Source of the DNA: an uncultured Eubacteriales bacterium
GTDB lineage: Bacteria; Bacillota; Clostridia; Christensenellales; CAG-917
DNA length: 34,553 nucleotides
NCBI GenBank assembly: GCA_900550855.1
Contig: URTQ01000002.1
Span: 1 to 34,553 of the forward strand
Direction of reading: 5' to 3'
The first letter of the stretch is position 1; each line of letters begins with the position of its first letter. Made by a program: the position numbers and the translations under genes. Positions 14,961 through 22,181 of this stretch are shown piece by piece. Below the pieces are notes generated by a model that did no database searches, was not told the origin of the DNA, and was given only the letters and a program-made list of their open reading frames with translations.

Positions 14961-16430
14961 ATGAAACAACTCATTCTCGACTACACGCCGTATTGTACGC
15001 GCGCGGCGATAGTCGAAAACGGAAAATTAGAGGATTTTTCCGTCGAGCGCGCACATTTCAGAGGTATCGTAGGCAATATCTACAAAGGTAAGGTCGAAAA
15101 CGTCATATGCGGTATGCAGGCGGCGTTCGTCAATATCGGCGAGGAACGCAACGGCTTTTTGTATACGGGCGACTCGCTCGTGGATAGCAGAGGGCTTGAC
15201 AACGATATGCCGAGCGGCAAGTCGTTCAACGTATCCCCCGGCGACGTGATTATGTGCCAAGCGGTCAAAGAACCTTTCGGTCAGAAGGGCGCAAGACTCA
15301 CGACGGACGTAACTATCCCCGGGTACTTCCTCGTGTTGCTTCCGCTTTCGACGTTCGTCGGCGTATCGAGAAAAATCGAGGACGGCAAAAGACGCGATTA
15401 TCTCGAACAATTCGTATCCTCGATATGCCCCGAAGGTATGGGCTTTATCATTCGCACCGCCGCAAACAAGGCGAGCGACGAGGATTTGACAAGCGAAATG
15501 GAAACCCTCAAAGAGCGTTGGGAACAAATTCGCAAAGACTACGCAAACGCAAAGGAATCGACGTTGGTGTTCGAAGAAGCGAGTTTGTTTGAACGCGCCG
15601 TGCGCGAAACTATGCACGAAGACGTCGACGAAGTCGTGGTCAACGACAGGCAGATTCAGCAAAAACTCGACGGACGCGTGGGCAAACCCGTGCAGTTTTA
15701 CGAGGGCGAGCGCAACATAATGAAATACTACGGCGTATCGTCGCAGATAAATCACCTTTGCGACAGAAAAGTCGTTATGCAAAACGGCGCGTATCTGGTC
15801 ATCGACAAGACGGAAGCGTTGACCGTCATCGACGTAAACACGGGCAGGTTCGTGGGGACGAGCCACCTCGAAGATACGGTGTTCAAAACCAATCTCGCGG
15901 CGGCGGAATGTATCGCCTTGCAACTGCGAATACGAAATATAAGCGGAATCGTCATAATCGACTTTATCGATATGACGTCGGAAGAACATCGTCAGCGCGT
16001 TCTCGAAACGCTCAAAGAGGCATTGAAGCGCGACAGAATGAAAACGTCGACCGTCGGTTTTACCTCGCTCGGACTTGTCGAACTCACGAGAAAAAAGACG
16101 CGTTTGCCGCTTGACGAGTTTATGCTTCAACCCTGCAAAGATTGCGCAGGCGGTTTCGTCATCAGCGACGCACAACTTGCATTTATGCTTCGCGACGACC
16201 TCGTGGACTTTATCATAGAACATAAGTGCGATACTGTGTACGTCGGCGCGCATAAGGACGTTTTCGATATGGTTTTTGAAAGCGGAATTATGAATCGTCA
16301 ACTCGAAAACGCGTGGAAGAATAAGCAAATATACTTTTTTGTCGATAATAGTCTTGCGCGTGAAAAGTGGTCGATTTCGCAAGAAAAACCCGCAGGCCTC
16401 AAAAGTTACGTTCGGGTTCTTGCTAAATAA
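14961..16430 (+). CDS. rng: Ribonuclease G/E family endoribonuclease
   Basis: An endoribonuclease that cleaves single-stranded AU-rich RNA in rRNA maturation and mRNA decay. The S1 RNA-binding region is seen in GIVGNIYKGKVENVICGMQAAFVNIG and GFLYTGD. The RNase H-like catalytic part contains AVKEPFGQKGARLTTDV, the metal-binding Asp in TVIDVNTGRFVG, and the second in IVIIDFIDM. The zinc-link motif is CKDCAGG. At 489 residues it is RNase G size, without the long E. coli RNase E scaffold. SD AGGA is 10 nt from ATG 14961. In many clostridia rplU-ysxB-rpmA follows rng; here they do not. Confidence 0.94.
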   Translation: MKQLILDYTPYCTRAAIVENGKLEDFSVERAHFRGIVGNIYKGKVENVICGMQAAFVNIGEERNGFLYTGDSLVDSRGLDNDMPSGKSFNVSPGDVIMCQAVKEPFGQKGARLTTDVTIPGYFLVLLPLSTFVGVSRKIEDGKRRDYLEQFVSSICPEGMGFIIRTAANKASDEDLTSEMETLKERWEQIRKDYANAKESTLVFEEASLFERAVRETMHEDVDEVVVNDRQIQQKLDGRVGKPVQFYEGERNIMKYYGVSSQINHLCDRKVVMQNGAYLVIDKTEALTVIDVNTGRFVGTSHLEDTVFKTNLAAAECIALQLRIRNISGIVIIDFIDMTSEEHRQRVLETLKEALKRDRMKTSTVGFTSLGLVELTRKKTRLPLDEFMLQPCKDCAGGFVISDAQLAFMLRDDLVDFIIEHKCDTVYVGAHKDVFDMVFESGIMNRQLENAWKNKQIYFFVDNSLAREKWSISQEKPAGLKSYVRVLAK

Positions 16431-16479
16431 TTAATTATGTTCTCGCTTTGCGAGAAAGCGGAAGATTAGATTATTTACA

Positions 16480-16508
16480 TTGCAATTAAGTCCATAATAT
16501 GTTATAAT
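16480..16508 (+). promoter_or_regulatory. Promoter of the MDR oxidoreductase gene
   Basis: TTGCAA (16480-16485), a 17-nt spacer and a perfect TATAAT (16503-16508). The predicted start near 16515 is only about 4 nt before ATG 16519 and there is no SD, so the transcript may be leaderless. A 7-bp hairpin TTCTCGC/GCGAGAA (16440-16456) lies upstream, just after rng, without a T-run. Confidence 0.65.
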
Positions 16509-16518
16509 AATATAAGTT

Positions 16519-17496
16519 ATGAAACAATGGCATATAAACAAAGATGAAGGCGTCGCTCTTGTCGAGAACGTAAACGCCAGAGAAGAAGGACAAGTCAAAC
16601 TCAAATTGTCCAAAGTCGCCGTATCCTCGCAGGATATGTCAAATTTCGCGTCCCTTCCCAAAAACGTTGCGGTTACCCCCGGTCACTCGGCGGTCGCTTA
16701 CGTTTCGGAATCGGACGAGGACAGCGGTCTTAAACTCGGCGCGCGCGTGGTTATCAGTCCCTATGTCAAAGACCAACAACACGGCGTTGAAGTGGTCAAA
16801 ACTATGGGCGTTGACGTTGACGGTTTGCTTCGCGATTTCGTTTGCGTTCCTTACGAAAACGTGTTCGCGCTTCCCGACGGCGTAAGCGACGAAGAAGCGC
16901 TCTTTGCCGAGTATATCGCAATGGGCGACAACGTTTTTGAGGCTCTCGACCTCGAAAAAGGCGACTATATCGTGGTTTTGGGCGCAAGTACGCTCGGACT
17001 CATAATTTCGCAAATCGCAAGTTATTATCAGTTCGTGCCCATTCTCATCGACCTCGATTCCGAAAAACTCGCCCTTGCTCAAAAATGGGGCGTATGCTAC
17101 ACGCTCAATCCCACCTACGACAATCTCGAACGCAGAGTGGAAGAAATCACGGGCGGCAGAATGAGCGAAGCGGCGATTTTCGCAGGCGAAAGCGTTGACA
17201 TCAATTCGGCGATTCGTCTTGTCAAAAACGAAGGCGACGTCGTTATCGCAGGTTACGCAACGCGCGCTAAACACGCAATCGACGCATATCCCATTCTCAA
17301 AAAACAACTCAAAATCAAGGGTATATGCAACGGCGACGGCTGTATGTCGTCGGCAATCAACCTGCTTGCGAACAAGGTCGTAAAAACGGACGGAATTATC
17401 AGCGCGGCGGCAAACTTCGAGGAAGTGCCGCAAGTCGTAGAAAACTGCGTGAAATACCCATATCAATACAGCAAAATCGTCATAAATCTCGATTAA
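16519..17496 (+). CDS. Medium-chain dehydrogenase/reductase family protein lacking zinc ligands
   Basis: The protein has the two-domain MDR layout: a GroES-like N-terminal domain and a Rossmann domain with VVLGASTLGLIISQIA, then an acidic ILIDLDSEKLALAQKWG segment that suggests NAD over NADP preference. The catalytic-zinc Cys of alcohol dehydrogenases is replaced (SSQD, residues 36-39, where C-G-x-D is usual). GHE reads GHS (55-57), and the four-Cys structural-zinc loop is missing. It is therefore probably a zinc-independent reductase or a non-catalytic member; the substrate is unknown. At 325 residues it is slightly short for the family. It has its own promoter and a possible leaderless start. 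Confidence 0.8.
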   Translation: MKQWHINKDEGVALVENVNAREEGQVKLKLSKVAVSSQDMSNFASLPKNVAVTPGHSAVAYVSESDEDSGLKLGARVVISPYVKDQQHGVEVVKTMGVDVDGLLRDFVCVPYENVFALPDGVSDEEALFAEYIAMGDNVFEALDLEKGDYIVVLGASTLGLIISQIASYYQFVPILIDLDSEKLALAQKWGVCYTLNPTYDNLERRVEEITGGRMSEAAIFAGESVDINSAIRLVKNEGDVVIAGYATRAKHAIDAYPILKKQLKIKGICNGDGCMSSAINLLANKVVKTDGIISAAANFEEVPQVVENCVKYPYQYSKIVINLD

Positions 17497-17507
17497 CGAG
17501 TGGGGCG

Positions 17508-17660
17508 GCGAACGGCAAATGTCGTTCGCTGTCGTTGCATTTTGGCAGTATTAATTGCCAAAATAAGCGAAATCCGCAAAACTGTGGCATTTTGCTAAAA
17601 AATGAAAGGAAAAGCCTTTTGGCTATGCGAAAAAGAGTCGCAATTCGCTCTTTGCGCACA
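17508..17660 (+). other. Spacer with several hairpins upstream of the O-antigen-ligase-like gene
   Basis: There is no convincing gene here. GCGAACG/CGTTCGC (17508-17529) has an 8-nt loop and ATTTTGGCA/TGCCAAAAT (17539-17564) has an 8-nt loop. Further shorter ones are AGCC/GGCT around TTTT near 17613-17624 and AAAGAG/CTCTTT near 17632-17653. No T-run follows the first two. A 30-codon frame from ATG 17602 overlaps the next gene and shows nothing recognisable. Confidence 0.4.
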
Positions 17661-17668
17661 AATATTTG

Positions 17669-19186
17669 ATGAGAGAAGATTCCAAAAAACTTAAACGCGC
17701 ATTTTCCTTTGCGCAAGAGGGCATACGCAAGTTTGCGTATACCGATTTGTATATTGTGCTCGTTCTGGCAATAGTGGTGGCGGCGTGGATTTGGCAAAAC
17801 GCAACTTTCGGTTTTGTCACGCTAATTCTCGTGTCGTGCGCCGTTTTGGTGTTCTCGGACGACCTTTTGCCGCTTTCGGTCAACGCTTTCGGCGCAATGC
17901 TTATGATTTTCAAAGTCGAGGGCGAAAGCGTCGTTGACATAAGCAGATTCGTTTTTCTCTGGCCGACGCTCATTCCGCTTGTAGTCGCAATTTTGGTTTT
18001 CGTGGTCAGAAACACCGTCGCAAAAGTCAAAGATAAACAGCGTTTCGTGCTCGGAAAGATGTTCTTTCCGCAAATCGCGGTCAGCGCCGCGCTCTTGCTC
18101 GGCGGCGTGGGAACTATCGCGGCAAAGAATTATCTCACTGCGCTTCCCAACGTCATTGCGCTCGGCATAGGCGTGCTTGCCGTGTATCTGCTCTTTGCAA
18201 ACTTCATAAAAATCGACGAAAACAGAGACTATGCAAAGTACTTTGCAAAGGTCGTTATGTGGATAGGCTTTGCCGTGTGCATCGAAATGATAGTGCATAT
18301 ATCCCGCCTCGACATCAGTTCGCAAGACTGGTCGAAATGGTACTGGGATTTAGGGTGGGGCAACCGCAACAACATCGCAACGTTCCTGCTCTTTTCCGCG
18401 CCTATGGCGACGTATCTGTCCACAAGGACGAGAAAAGGTTGGGCGTATATCGTTATGGCATTGTTTCAATACGCCTGCCTCGTTATGACCTTGTCGAGAG
18501 GCGGCATACTGTTCGGCGCGATTGCGGCGGTCGTAGGCGTGATTTTCTCGATTCTAAAAGCGCCCAACCGCAAAACGCAAGCAACTATATGGGGCGTTGC
18601 AATCCTTGCCGCGCTTGTGATTTGCCTTGTCAAACTCGACCTTGTCAAAGGCATTGTTTCTAGCCTCGTGGACAGAATCGAATCGGGCGGAAACGGCGAC
18701 GTAACGTCGGGCAGATTCGACCTTTACAAAGAGGCGTGGGAACAGTTTGTTGCGCACCCGATTTTCGGCGCGGGTATGGGCTTTATCGGCACTCGCGACG
18801 GTCAGTTCCATTCGGAAAATATGAGCCAGTACTGGTTTCACTCGACGCTTTTCCAAGTGCTCGGCTGTATGGGCATAGTCGGTATCGCCGCTTACGTTTA
18901 CTACTATATCGTGCGCTTCGGAATCGTGTTCAAGGGTATGAAGAAGAATTGCAAATTCGCCTTTTTCGTGTTCGTCGCGTGGCTCGGTTTCGAGGGTTAT
19001 TCGATGATAGACACCGGCACGATGATTCCGTTCCCGAATATGATGTTGGTTGCGGTTATGTCCTACGTCGCGCAACTTGCCAACTTGCAAAGAAGCGAAA
19101 GCGAAATCGACGGCGTTCCGAACTCTCTGCTCAACGAGGTATATGTGCGAGATACGGGAATCGACGTCGTGAGAGTCAACCGTTGA
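17669..19186 (+). CDS. O-antigen ligase / polymerase-like membrane protein
   Basis: A polytopic inner-membrane protein of about 505 residues with at least ten hydrophobic helices. It carries the Wzy_C/O-antigen ligase hallmarks: VMTLSRGGILFGAIAA before a hydrophobic helix, then a loop with TSGRFDLYKEAWEQFVAHPIFGAGMGF and HSTLFQVLGCMGIVG. Such proteins transfer or polymerise lipid-linked glycans at the outer face of the membrane. In a Gram-positive-type genome the likely product is a surface polysaccharide or teichoic-acid-like polymer. No glycosyltransferases are nearby, so the substrate is open. ATG 17669 has no clear SD. The gene ends at a bidirectional terminator. Confidence 0.82.
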   Translation: MREDSKKLKRAFSFAQEGIRKFAYTDLYIVLVLAIVVAAWIWQNATFGFVTLILVSCAVLVFSDDLLPLSVNAFGAMLMIFKVEGESVVDISRFVFLWPTLIPLVVAILVFVVRNTVAKVKDKQRFVLGKMFFPQIAVSAALLLGGVGTIAAKNYLTALPNVIALGIGVLAVYLLFANFIKIDENRDYAKYFAKVVMWIGFAVCIEMIVHISRLDISSQDWSKWYWDLGWGNRNNIATFLLFSAPMATYLSTRTRKGWAYIVMALFQYACLVMTLSRGGILFGAIAAVVGVIFSILKAPNRKTQATIWGVAILAALVICLVKLDLVKGIVSSLVDRIESGGNGDVTSGRFDLYKEAWEQFVAHPIFGAGMGFIGTRDGQFHSENMSQYWFHSTLFQVLGCMGIVGIAAYVYYYIVRFGIVFKGMKKNCKFAFFVFVAWLGFEGYSMIDTGTMIPFPNMMLVAVMSYVAQLANLQRSESEIDGVPNSLLNEVYVRDTGIDVVRVNR

Positions 19187-19260
19187 CCGTAAAATTAAGA
19201 ATGAATAATTAATAATTGCGGCGGGGCGGTGCCCCCACCCGAAACACATAGTCTTCACCC
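19187..19260. other. AT-rich tract plus GC-rich hairpin downstream of the O-antigen-ligase-like gene
   Basis: A run rich in AATTAA/AATAATT (about 19192-19217) abuts a GC-rich hairpin GGGGC/GCCCC with loop GGT (19223-19235). The layout looks like a small dispersed repeat, but only one copy is in this window. Confidence 0.3.
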
Positions 19261-19284
19261 GATACAAAACGAGCGACGTACAAT

Positions 19285-19313
19285 AAAAAAAGACGCAATT
19301 TTGCGTCTTTTTT
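19285..19313. terminator. Bidirectional intrinsic terminator between convergent genes
   Basis: AAAAAAAGACGCAA (19285-19298) and TTGCGTCTTTTTT (19301-19313) form a near-perfect hairpin with A-runs and T-runs on opposite sides. It can end transcription of the plus-strand O-antigen-ligase-like gene and the minus-strand hydrolase gene. Confidence 0.88.
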
Positions 19314-19342
19314 ATACTTTTTTATACTGATTTTTCAACGTT

Positions 19343-20206
19343 TTATTTAGATAATCCTTTCACGAAATCGAGGATATATTCGACGGTTTGAGTGCGTTGG
19401 GATTTCTTTTGCGCTTCGATTATGCCGTCGCCGTCGTTGTTGAAAGATTTGAGAATTTCGTCGTTGTCCATAGTGCTGAAACTCATATGTGCGGCAGGGG
19501 ATATAACTTTGTGGACGTAACCATCTTTAAGCCTCGTTTTTGCGTCTGCTTTCATTTCGTCGGACAAAACGCGGTCTTGTTCCGCTTCGACGAGCAATGT
19601 TGCGACGTCAACGTCTTTGAGATTGTCGATTATATATTTGTCAACGCCGCTTTCCTCGTCTTTGACGGGATTGCCGTCGGCATCGAGAAGTTTGTGTCTA
19701 TAACAAAGCGGCGAAAGCAATATCGCGCCTGCGACGGTATCGGCGTTCTCGCTTGCTCTGCGCAATGCCGCGCCACCGCCTTGCGAGTGTCCCGCGACGA
19801 AGAATTTTACGTTCGGATATGCCGAAAACGCTTCTTCTTGTGCCTTGTAGTAGGCGTATGTCATATTGAACGTAACTTTGGGCATAACGACGAGATAGCC
19901 TTGCTTTGCAAGCGCGTTGCCGAGATATTCGTAATATTTGGGCTCGATTGCCGTGCCGACGTAAAAGATTACGCCGAAGCGATAATCGACTTGCTTGTAG
20001 GTCATTCCGCTTTCGCTGTACACGGGGTCGAGAATAGGTTCGAAAGTGAGGGCGGTTTCCGATTCGGTGGTCTTGACAAAAAACGAATTGTCCGATTGAT
20101 AATCGACTTTCGCAGGCGAATCGTCATTATCGTTGCACGCAAAAAGACAGCACGCCGTCAATGCGACGATCAATATTGCGGATATAATTGCAAGTTTTCG
20201 TTTCAT
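19343..20206 (-). CDS. Lipoprotein alpha/beta-hydrolase
   Basis: A 287-residue exported lipoprotein. The N-terminus has KRK, a hydrophobic stretch (5-20) and the lipobox LFAC with lipidation at Cys24, followed by an acidic linker. The hydrolase fold shows the nucleophile elbow GHSQGG with Ser141. Candidate triad partners are Asp211 in EQDRV and His240 in PAAHMSF. It resembles dienelactone-hydrolase-like members (Abhydrolase_5), and likely acts outside the membrane on an ester of unknown identity. The SD GAGG lies just upstream of the start on the minus strand. A promoter with an extended -10 (20269-20297) drives it divergently from the decarboxylase gene. Confidence 0.85.
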   Translation of the reverse strand: MKRKLAIISAILIVALTACCLFACNDNDDSPAKVDYQSDNSFFVKTTESETALTFEPILDPVYSESGMTYKQVDYRFGVIFYVGTAIEPKYYEYLGNALAKQGYLVVMPKVTFNMTYAYYKAQEEAFSAYPNVKFFVAGHSQGGGAALRRASENADTVAGAILLSPLCYRHKLLDADGNPVKDEESGVDKYIIDNLKDVDVATLLVEAEQDRVLSDEMKADAKTRLKDGYVHKVISPAAHMSFSTMDNDEILKSFNNDGDGIIEAQKKSQRTQTVEYILDFVKGLSK

Positions 20207-20268
20207 ACCGACCTCGTTGCGCCGTTTTTGTCAGAGTTGCCGAAGCGTTTGCGCTTTCAAACGCACAC

Positions 20269-20297
20269 ATTATATCATACATATAAAATAATTTCCA
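20269..20297 (-). promoter_or_regulatory. Minus-strand promoter of the lipoprotein hydrolase
   Basis: Read on the minus strand: TGGAAA (20297-20292), a 17-nt spacer and TATAAT (20274-20269), preceded by TGA to make an extended -10 TGATATAAT. The leader is about 55 nt. Confidence 0.6.
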
Positions 20298-20326
20298 TAG
20301 CAATTTTTTATCTATAATGATATAAT
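20298..20326 (+). promoter_or_regulatory. Plus-strand promoter of the decarboxylase gene, leaderless arrangement
   Basis: An extended -10 TGATATAAT (20318-20326) with a weak -35 TAGCAA (20298-20303) at 17 nt. The -10 ends 6 nt before ATG 20333, so the expected transcription start coincides with the A of the start codon. No SD is present. A second TATAAT-like hexamer at 20313-20318 could start transcription slightly upstream. Confidence 0.55.
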
Positions 20327-20332
20327 CGAATT

Positions 20333-21826
20333 ATGAAAGACAAAAAGACGGAAAAAAGAGGCATATTTTCGGGTTTTCGCAAAGAGTTTTGCGCTTCCGA
20401 TACGAAAAAGCACGACGAGTCAAGCCTTACCGAGTTGCTTTGCGAGCACGACAAAAACAAAATCGTGCCTTTTCATATGCCGGGGCATAAGCGCGCGGAT
20501 TTCGATTTTCTAAACGGCGCGCAAAAAATCGACATAACAGAGATAGAGGGCTTCGACAACTTAAACGACGCAAACGGAATCATATTGCAGTCCGAAAAAC
20601 TTGCCGCCGAGGTGTTCGGTGCAAAACACGCACGGTTTTTGGTGAACGGAAGCACGGGCGGCGTTCTGGCTGCGATTCGCACGGTGTGCAACGCAGGCGA
20701 CAAGGTTTTGATTGCTCGCAACTGTCACAAGTCCGTGTACAACGCGGTGGAAGTGTTCGGCTTGATTCCCGTCTACGTTATGCCGTCTTATTTCGAGGAA
20801 TACGGCTTTTACGGCTCGGTTTTTCCGTGCGACGTGAAAAAAGCGTTCGAGCAAAATCCCGACATAAAACTCGTAGTGATAACGTCGCCCACATACGAGG
20901 GAATCGTAAGCGACGTAAAATCAATTGCCGATATATGCCGCAAAAACGGCGCGATTCTGTTCGTCGACGAGGCGCACGGCGCACATACGGGACTTTGCAA
21001 AAAGTTCGGCGAAAGCGCGAGAAGTCTCGGCGCGGATATAGTTGTGAACAGTTTGCACAAGACGTTGCCGTCGCTTACGCAAACCGCGCTTTTGTGCGTT
21101 TGCTCGGATAGGGTTGACACAACCGAACTCGACCGCAATCTTGCGATATTCCAATCGAGTTCGCCATCGTACGTTCTTATGGCGTCCATAGACGGTTGCG
21201 TGAGAATGCTCAAAAACGACGGCGCAAAATTGTTGTCCGAGTGGAACAAGAACATCGACGAGTGCAAAAAGTCGCTTGAAAGACTAAACAAACTTTCGAT
21301 TTTCCAACCGAAAAAAGATTCGCGAGTCTTTGCCTACGACAAATCGAAATTCGTCGTGCTATGCACGGGCGGCGCAATAAGCGGCGTGGAACTCAAAAAG
21401 GTTTTGCGAAACGCATACGACATAGAACTTGAAATGGCAAGCGTAAACTACGCAATCGCAATGAGCGGCGCAGGGGACAACAAAGAGAACTTTTCCGCCC
21501 TCGAAAGCGCGTTGTTTGCAATCGACGATACGCTTGCGGCTCGCAACGGTTTGACGACTACGGTTTTGCCGTCACTGCCGCAAAAGGCATTTGAACCGTA
21601 TCAAACGCGCACTTTAAGCGGCGAATACGTCGATTTCGACAAATCGGCGGGTAGAGTGAGCCTTGAAAACGTATGGGCGTATCCGCCCGGCTCGCCCGTC
21701 ATCGTCAAAGGCGAAGAAGTGTGTCAGGAAGACATAAAGAATCTCACTTTGATGTACGAGAGCGGCGTAAATGTATCGAGCGAGAAACGAGAGTTTCCGA
21801 CATACCTTTATGTCGAGAAGTCTTGA
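20333..21826 (+). CDS. Orn/Lys/Arg decarboxylase-family PLP enzyme
   Basis: A fold-type I PLP enzyme of the SpeA/Cad/YaaO type found in Firmicutes, which decarboxylates arginine, lysine or ornithine to polyamines or their precursors. Motifs: PFHMPGHKR (46-54), NGSTGGVLAAIRTVC (105-119), CHKSVYNA, and FVDEAHGAHTGL (210-221) with the PLP-binding Asp and His. The lysine that forms the Schiff base is Lys243 in NSLHKTLPSLTQ, and the C-terminal substrate domain includes AYPPGSPV. The 497-residue length fits the short Gram-positive subgroup. A charged ~30-residue N-terminal extension precedes the usual family start. Which amino acid it uses cannot be told from sequence. Confidence 0.92.
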   Translation: MKDKKTEKRGIFSGFRKEFCASDTKKHDESSLTELLCEHDKNKIVPFHMPGHKRADFDFLNGAQKIDITEIEGFDNLNDANGIILQSEKLAAEVFGAKHARFLVNGSTGGVLAAIRTVCNAGDKVLIARNCHKSVYNAVEVFGLIPVYVMPSYFEEYGFYGSVFPCDVKKAFEQNPDIKLVVITSPTYEGIVSDVKSIADICRKNGAILFVDEAHGAHTGLCKKFGESARSLGADIVVNSLHKTLPSLTQTALLCVCSDRVDTTELDRNLAIFQSSSPSYVLMASIDGCVRMLKNDGAKLLSEWNKNIDECKKSLERLNKLSIFQPKKDSRVFAYDKSKFVVLCTGGAISGVELKKVLRNAYDIELEMASVNYAIAMSGAGDNKENFSALESALFAIDDTLAARNGLTTTVLPSLPQKAFEPYQTRTLSGEYVDFDKSAGRVSLENVWAYPPGSPVIVKGEEVCQEDIKNLTLMYESGVNVSSEKREFPTYLYVEKS

Positions 21827-21840
21827 ATAACACACGCTTT

Positions 21841-21858
21841 TTGTTAAGTTCTTGACAA
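21841..21858 (+). promoter_or_regulatory. Predicted Rex operator overlapping the SCIFF promoter
   Basis: TTGTTAAGTTCTTGACAA matches the known clostridial Rex operator consensus TTGTTAA-N4-TTAACAA at 13 of its 14 defined positions. It is an inverted repeat of 8-bp arms with one mismatch. Its right half contains the -35 hexamer TTGACA of the SCIFF promoter, so bound Rex would block RNA polymerase. The rex gene itself lies at 25896-26540. Confidence 0.75.
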
Positions 21859-21880
21859 AAACAATACAAAACAATATAAT
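21852..21880 (+). promoter_or_regulatory. Consensus promoter of the SCIFF peptide gene
   Basis: A perfect TTGACA (21852-21857), a 17-nt spacer and a perfect TATAAT (21875-21880). The expected start is near 21887, giving a leader of about 24 nt with SD AAGGAG at 21896-21901. It is the strongest-looking promoter in the window, as befits a precursor peptide. Confidence 0.9.
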
Positions 21881-21910
21881 ACTATATATCAATAGAAGGA
21901 GTCGTAAACA

Positions 21911-22057
21911 ATGAAAAGAATCACAACTTTGAAAACGCGCGATCTCAACGAGAGCAAAAAGAACGGCGGTTGCGGCGAATGCCAAACCTCTTGCCAATCT
22001 GCTTGCAAAACTTCCTGCGGCGTTGCAAACCAAAAGTGCGAAAAGGCTGCAAAGTAA
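21911..22057 (+). CDS. scfA: SCIFF ranthipeptide precursor (six cysteines in forty-five)
   Basis: A 48-residue ribosomally made peptide precursor of the SCIFF family (TIGR03973), nearly universal in Clostridia. The leader runs to about residue 19. The core has six cysteines at 21, 24, 28, 32, 36 and 43 in the typical CGECQTSCQSACKTSC arrangement. In characterised family members the maturase makes a thioether between a cysteine and a nearby Thr; Thr34 in CKTSC is the equivalent candidate. Its physiological role is not established. SD AAGGAG is 9 nt upstream. The gene has its own promoter and terminator and is followed by the maturase gene, so both monocistronic and read-through transcripts are expected. 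Confidence 0.96.
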   Translation: MKRITTLKTRDLNESKKNGGCGECQTSCQSACKTSCGVANQKCEKAAK

Positions 22058-22090
22058 TTTTTGGCAAAATCACAACTTATTCGCAAAGAT

Positions 22091-22116
22091 CGCATAGGCT
22101 GTCCTATGCGTTTTTT
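22091..22116 (+). terminator. Intrinsic terminator after the SCIFF gene
   Basis: CGCATAGG (22091-22098) pairs perfectly with CCTATGCG (22103-22110) around loop CTGT, followed by six T (22111-22116). Partial read-through would set the ratio of precursor to maturase mRNA. Confidence 0.9.
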
Positions 22117-22181
22117 GTGTAAAAACGTAAGCGTTGCGACCTCTCGATTTTATATCGAAAGCAACGCGAGAGATAATACAA

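Noticed and set aside
17602..17694. 30-codon plus-strand frame before the O-antigen-ligase-like gene
   Set aside because: It overlaps the start of a real gene, has no clear SD and no family resemblance.
19192..19260. AT-rich tract plus GC hairpin as a mobile repeat
   Set aside because: Only one copy is in the window and it has no terminal repeats or target duplication, so it is kept only as a low-confidence feature.
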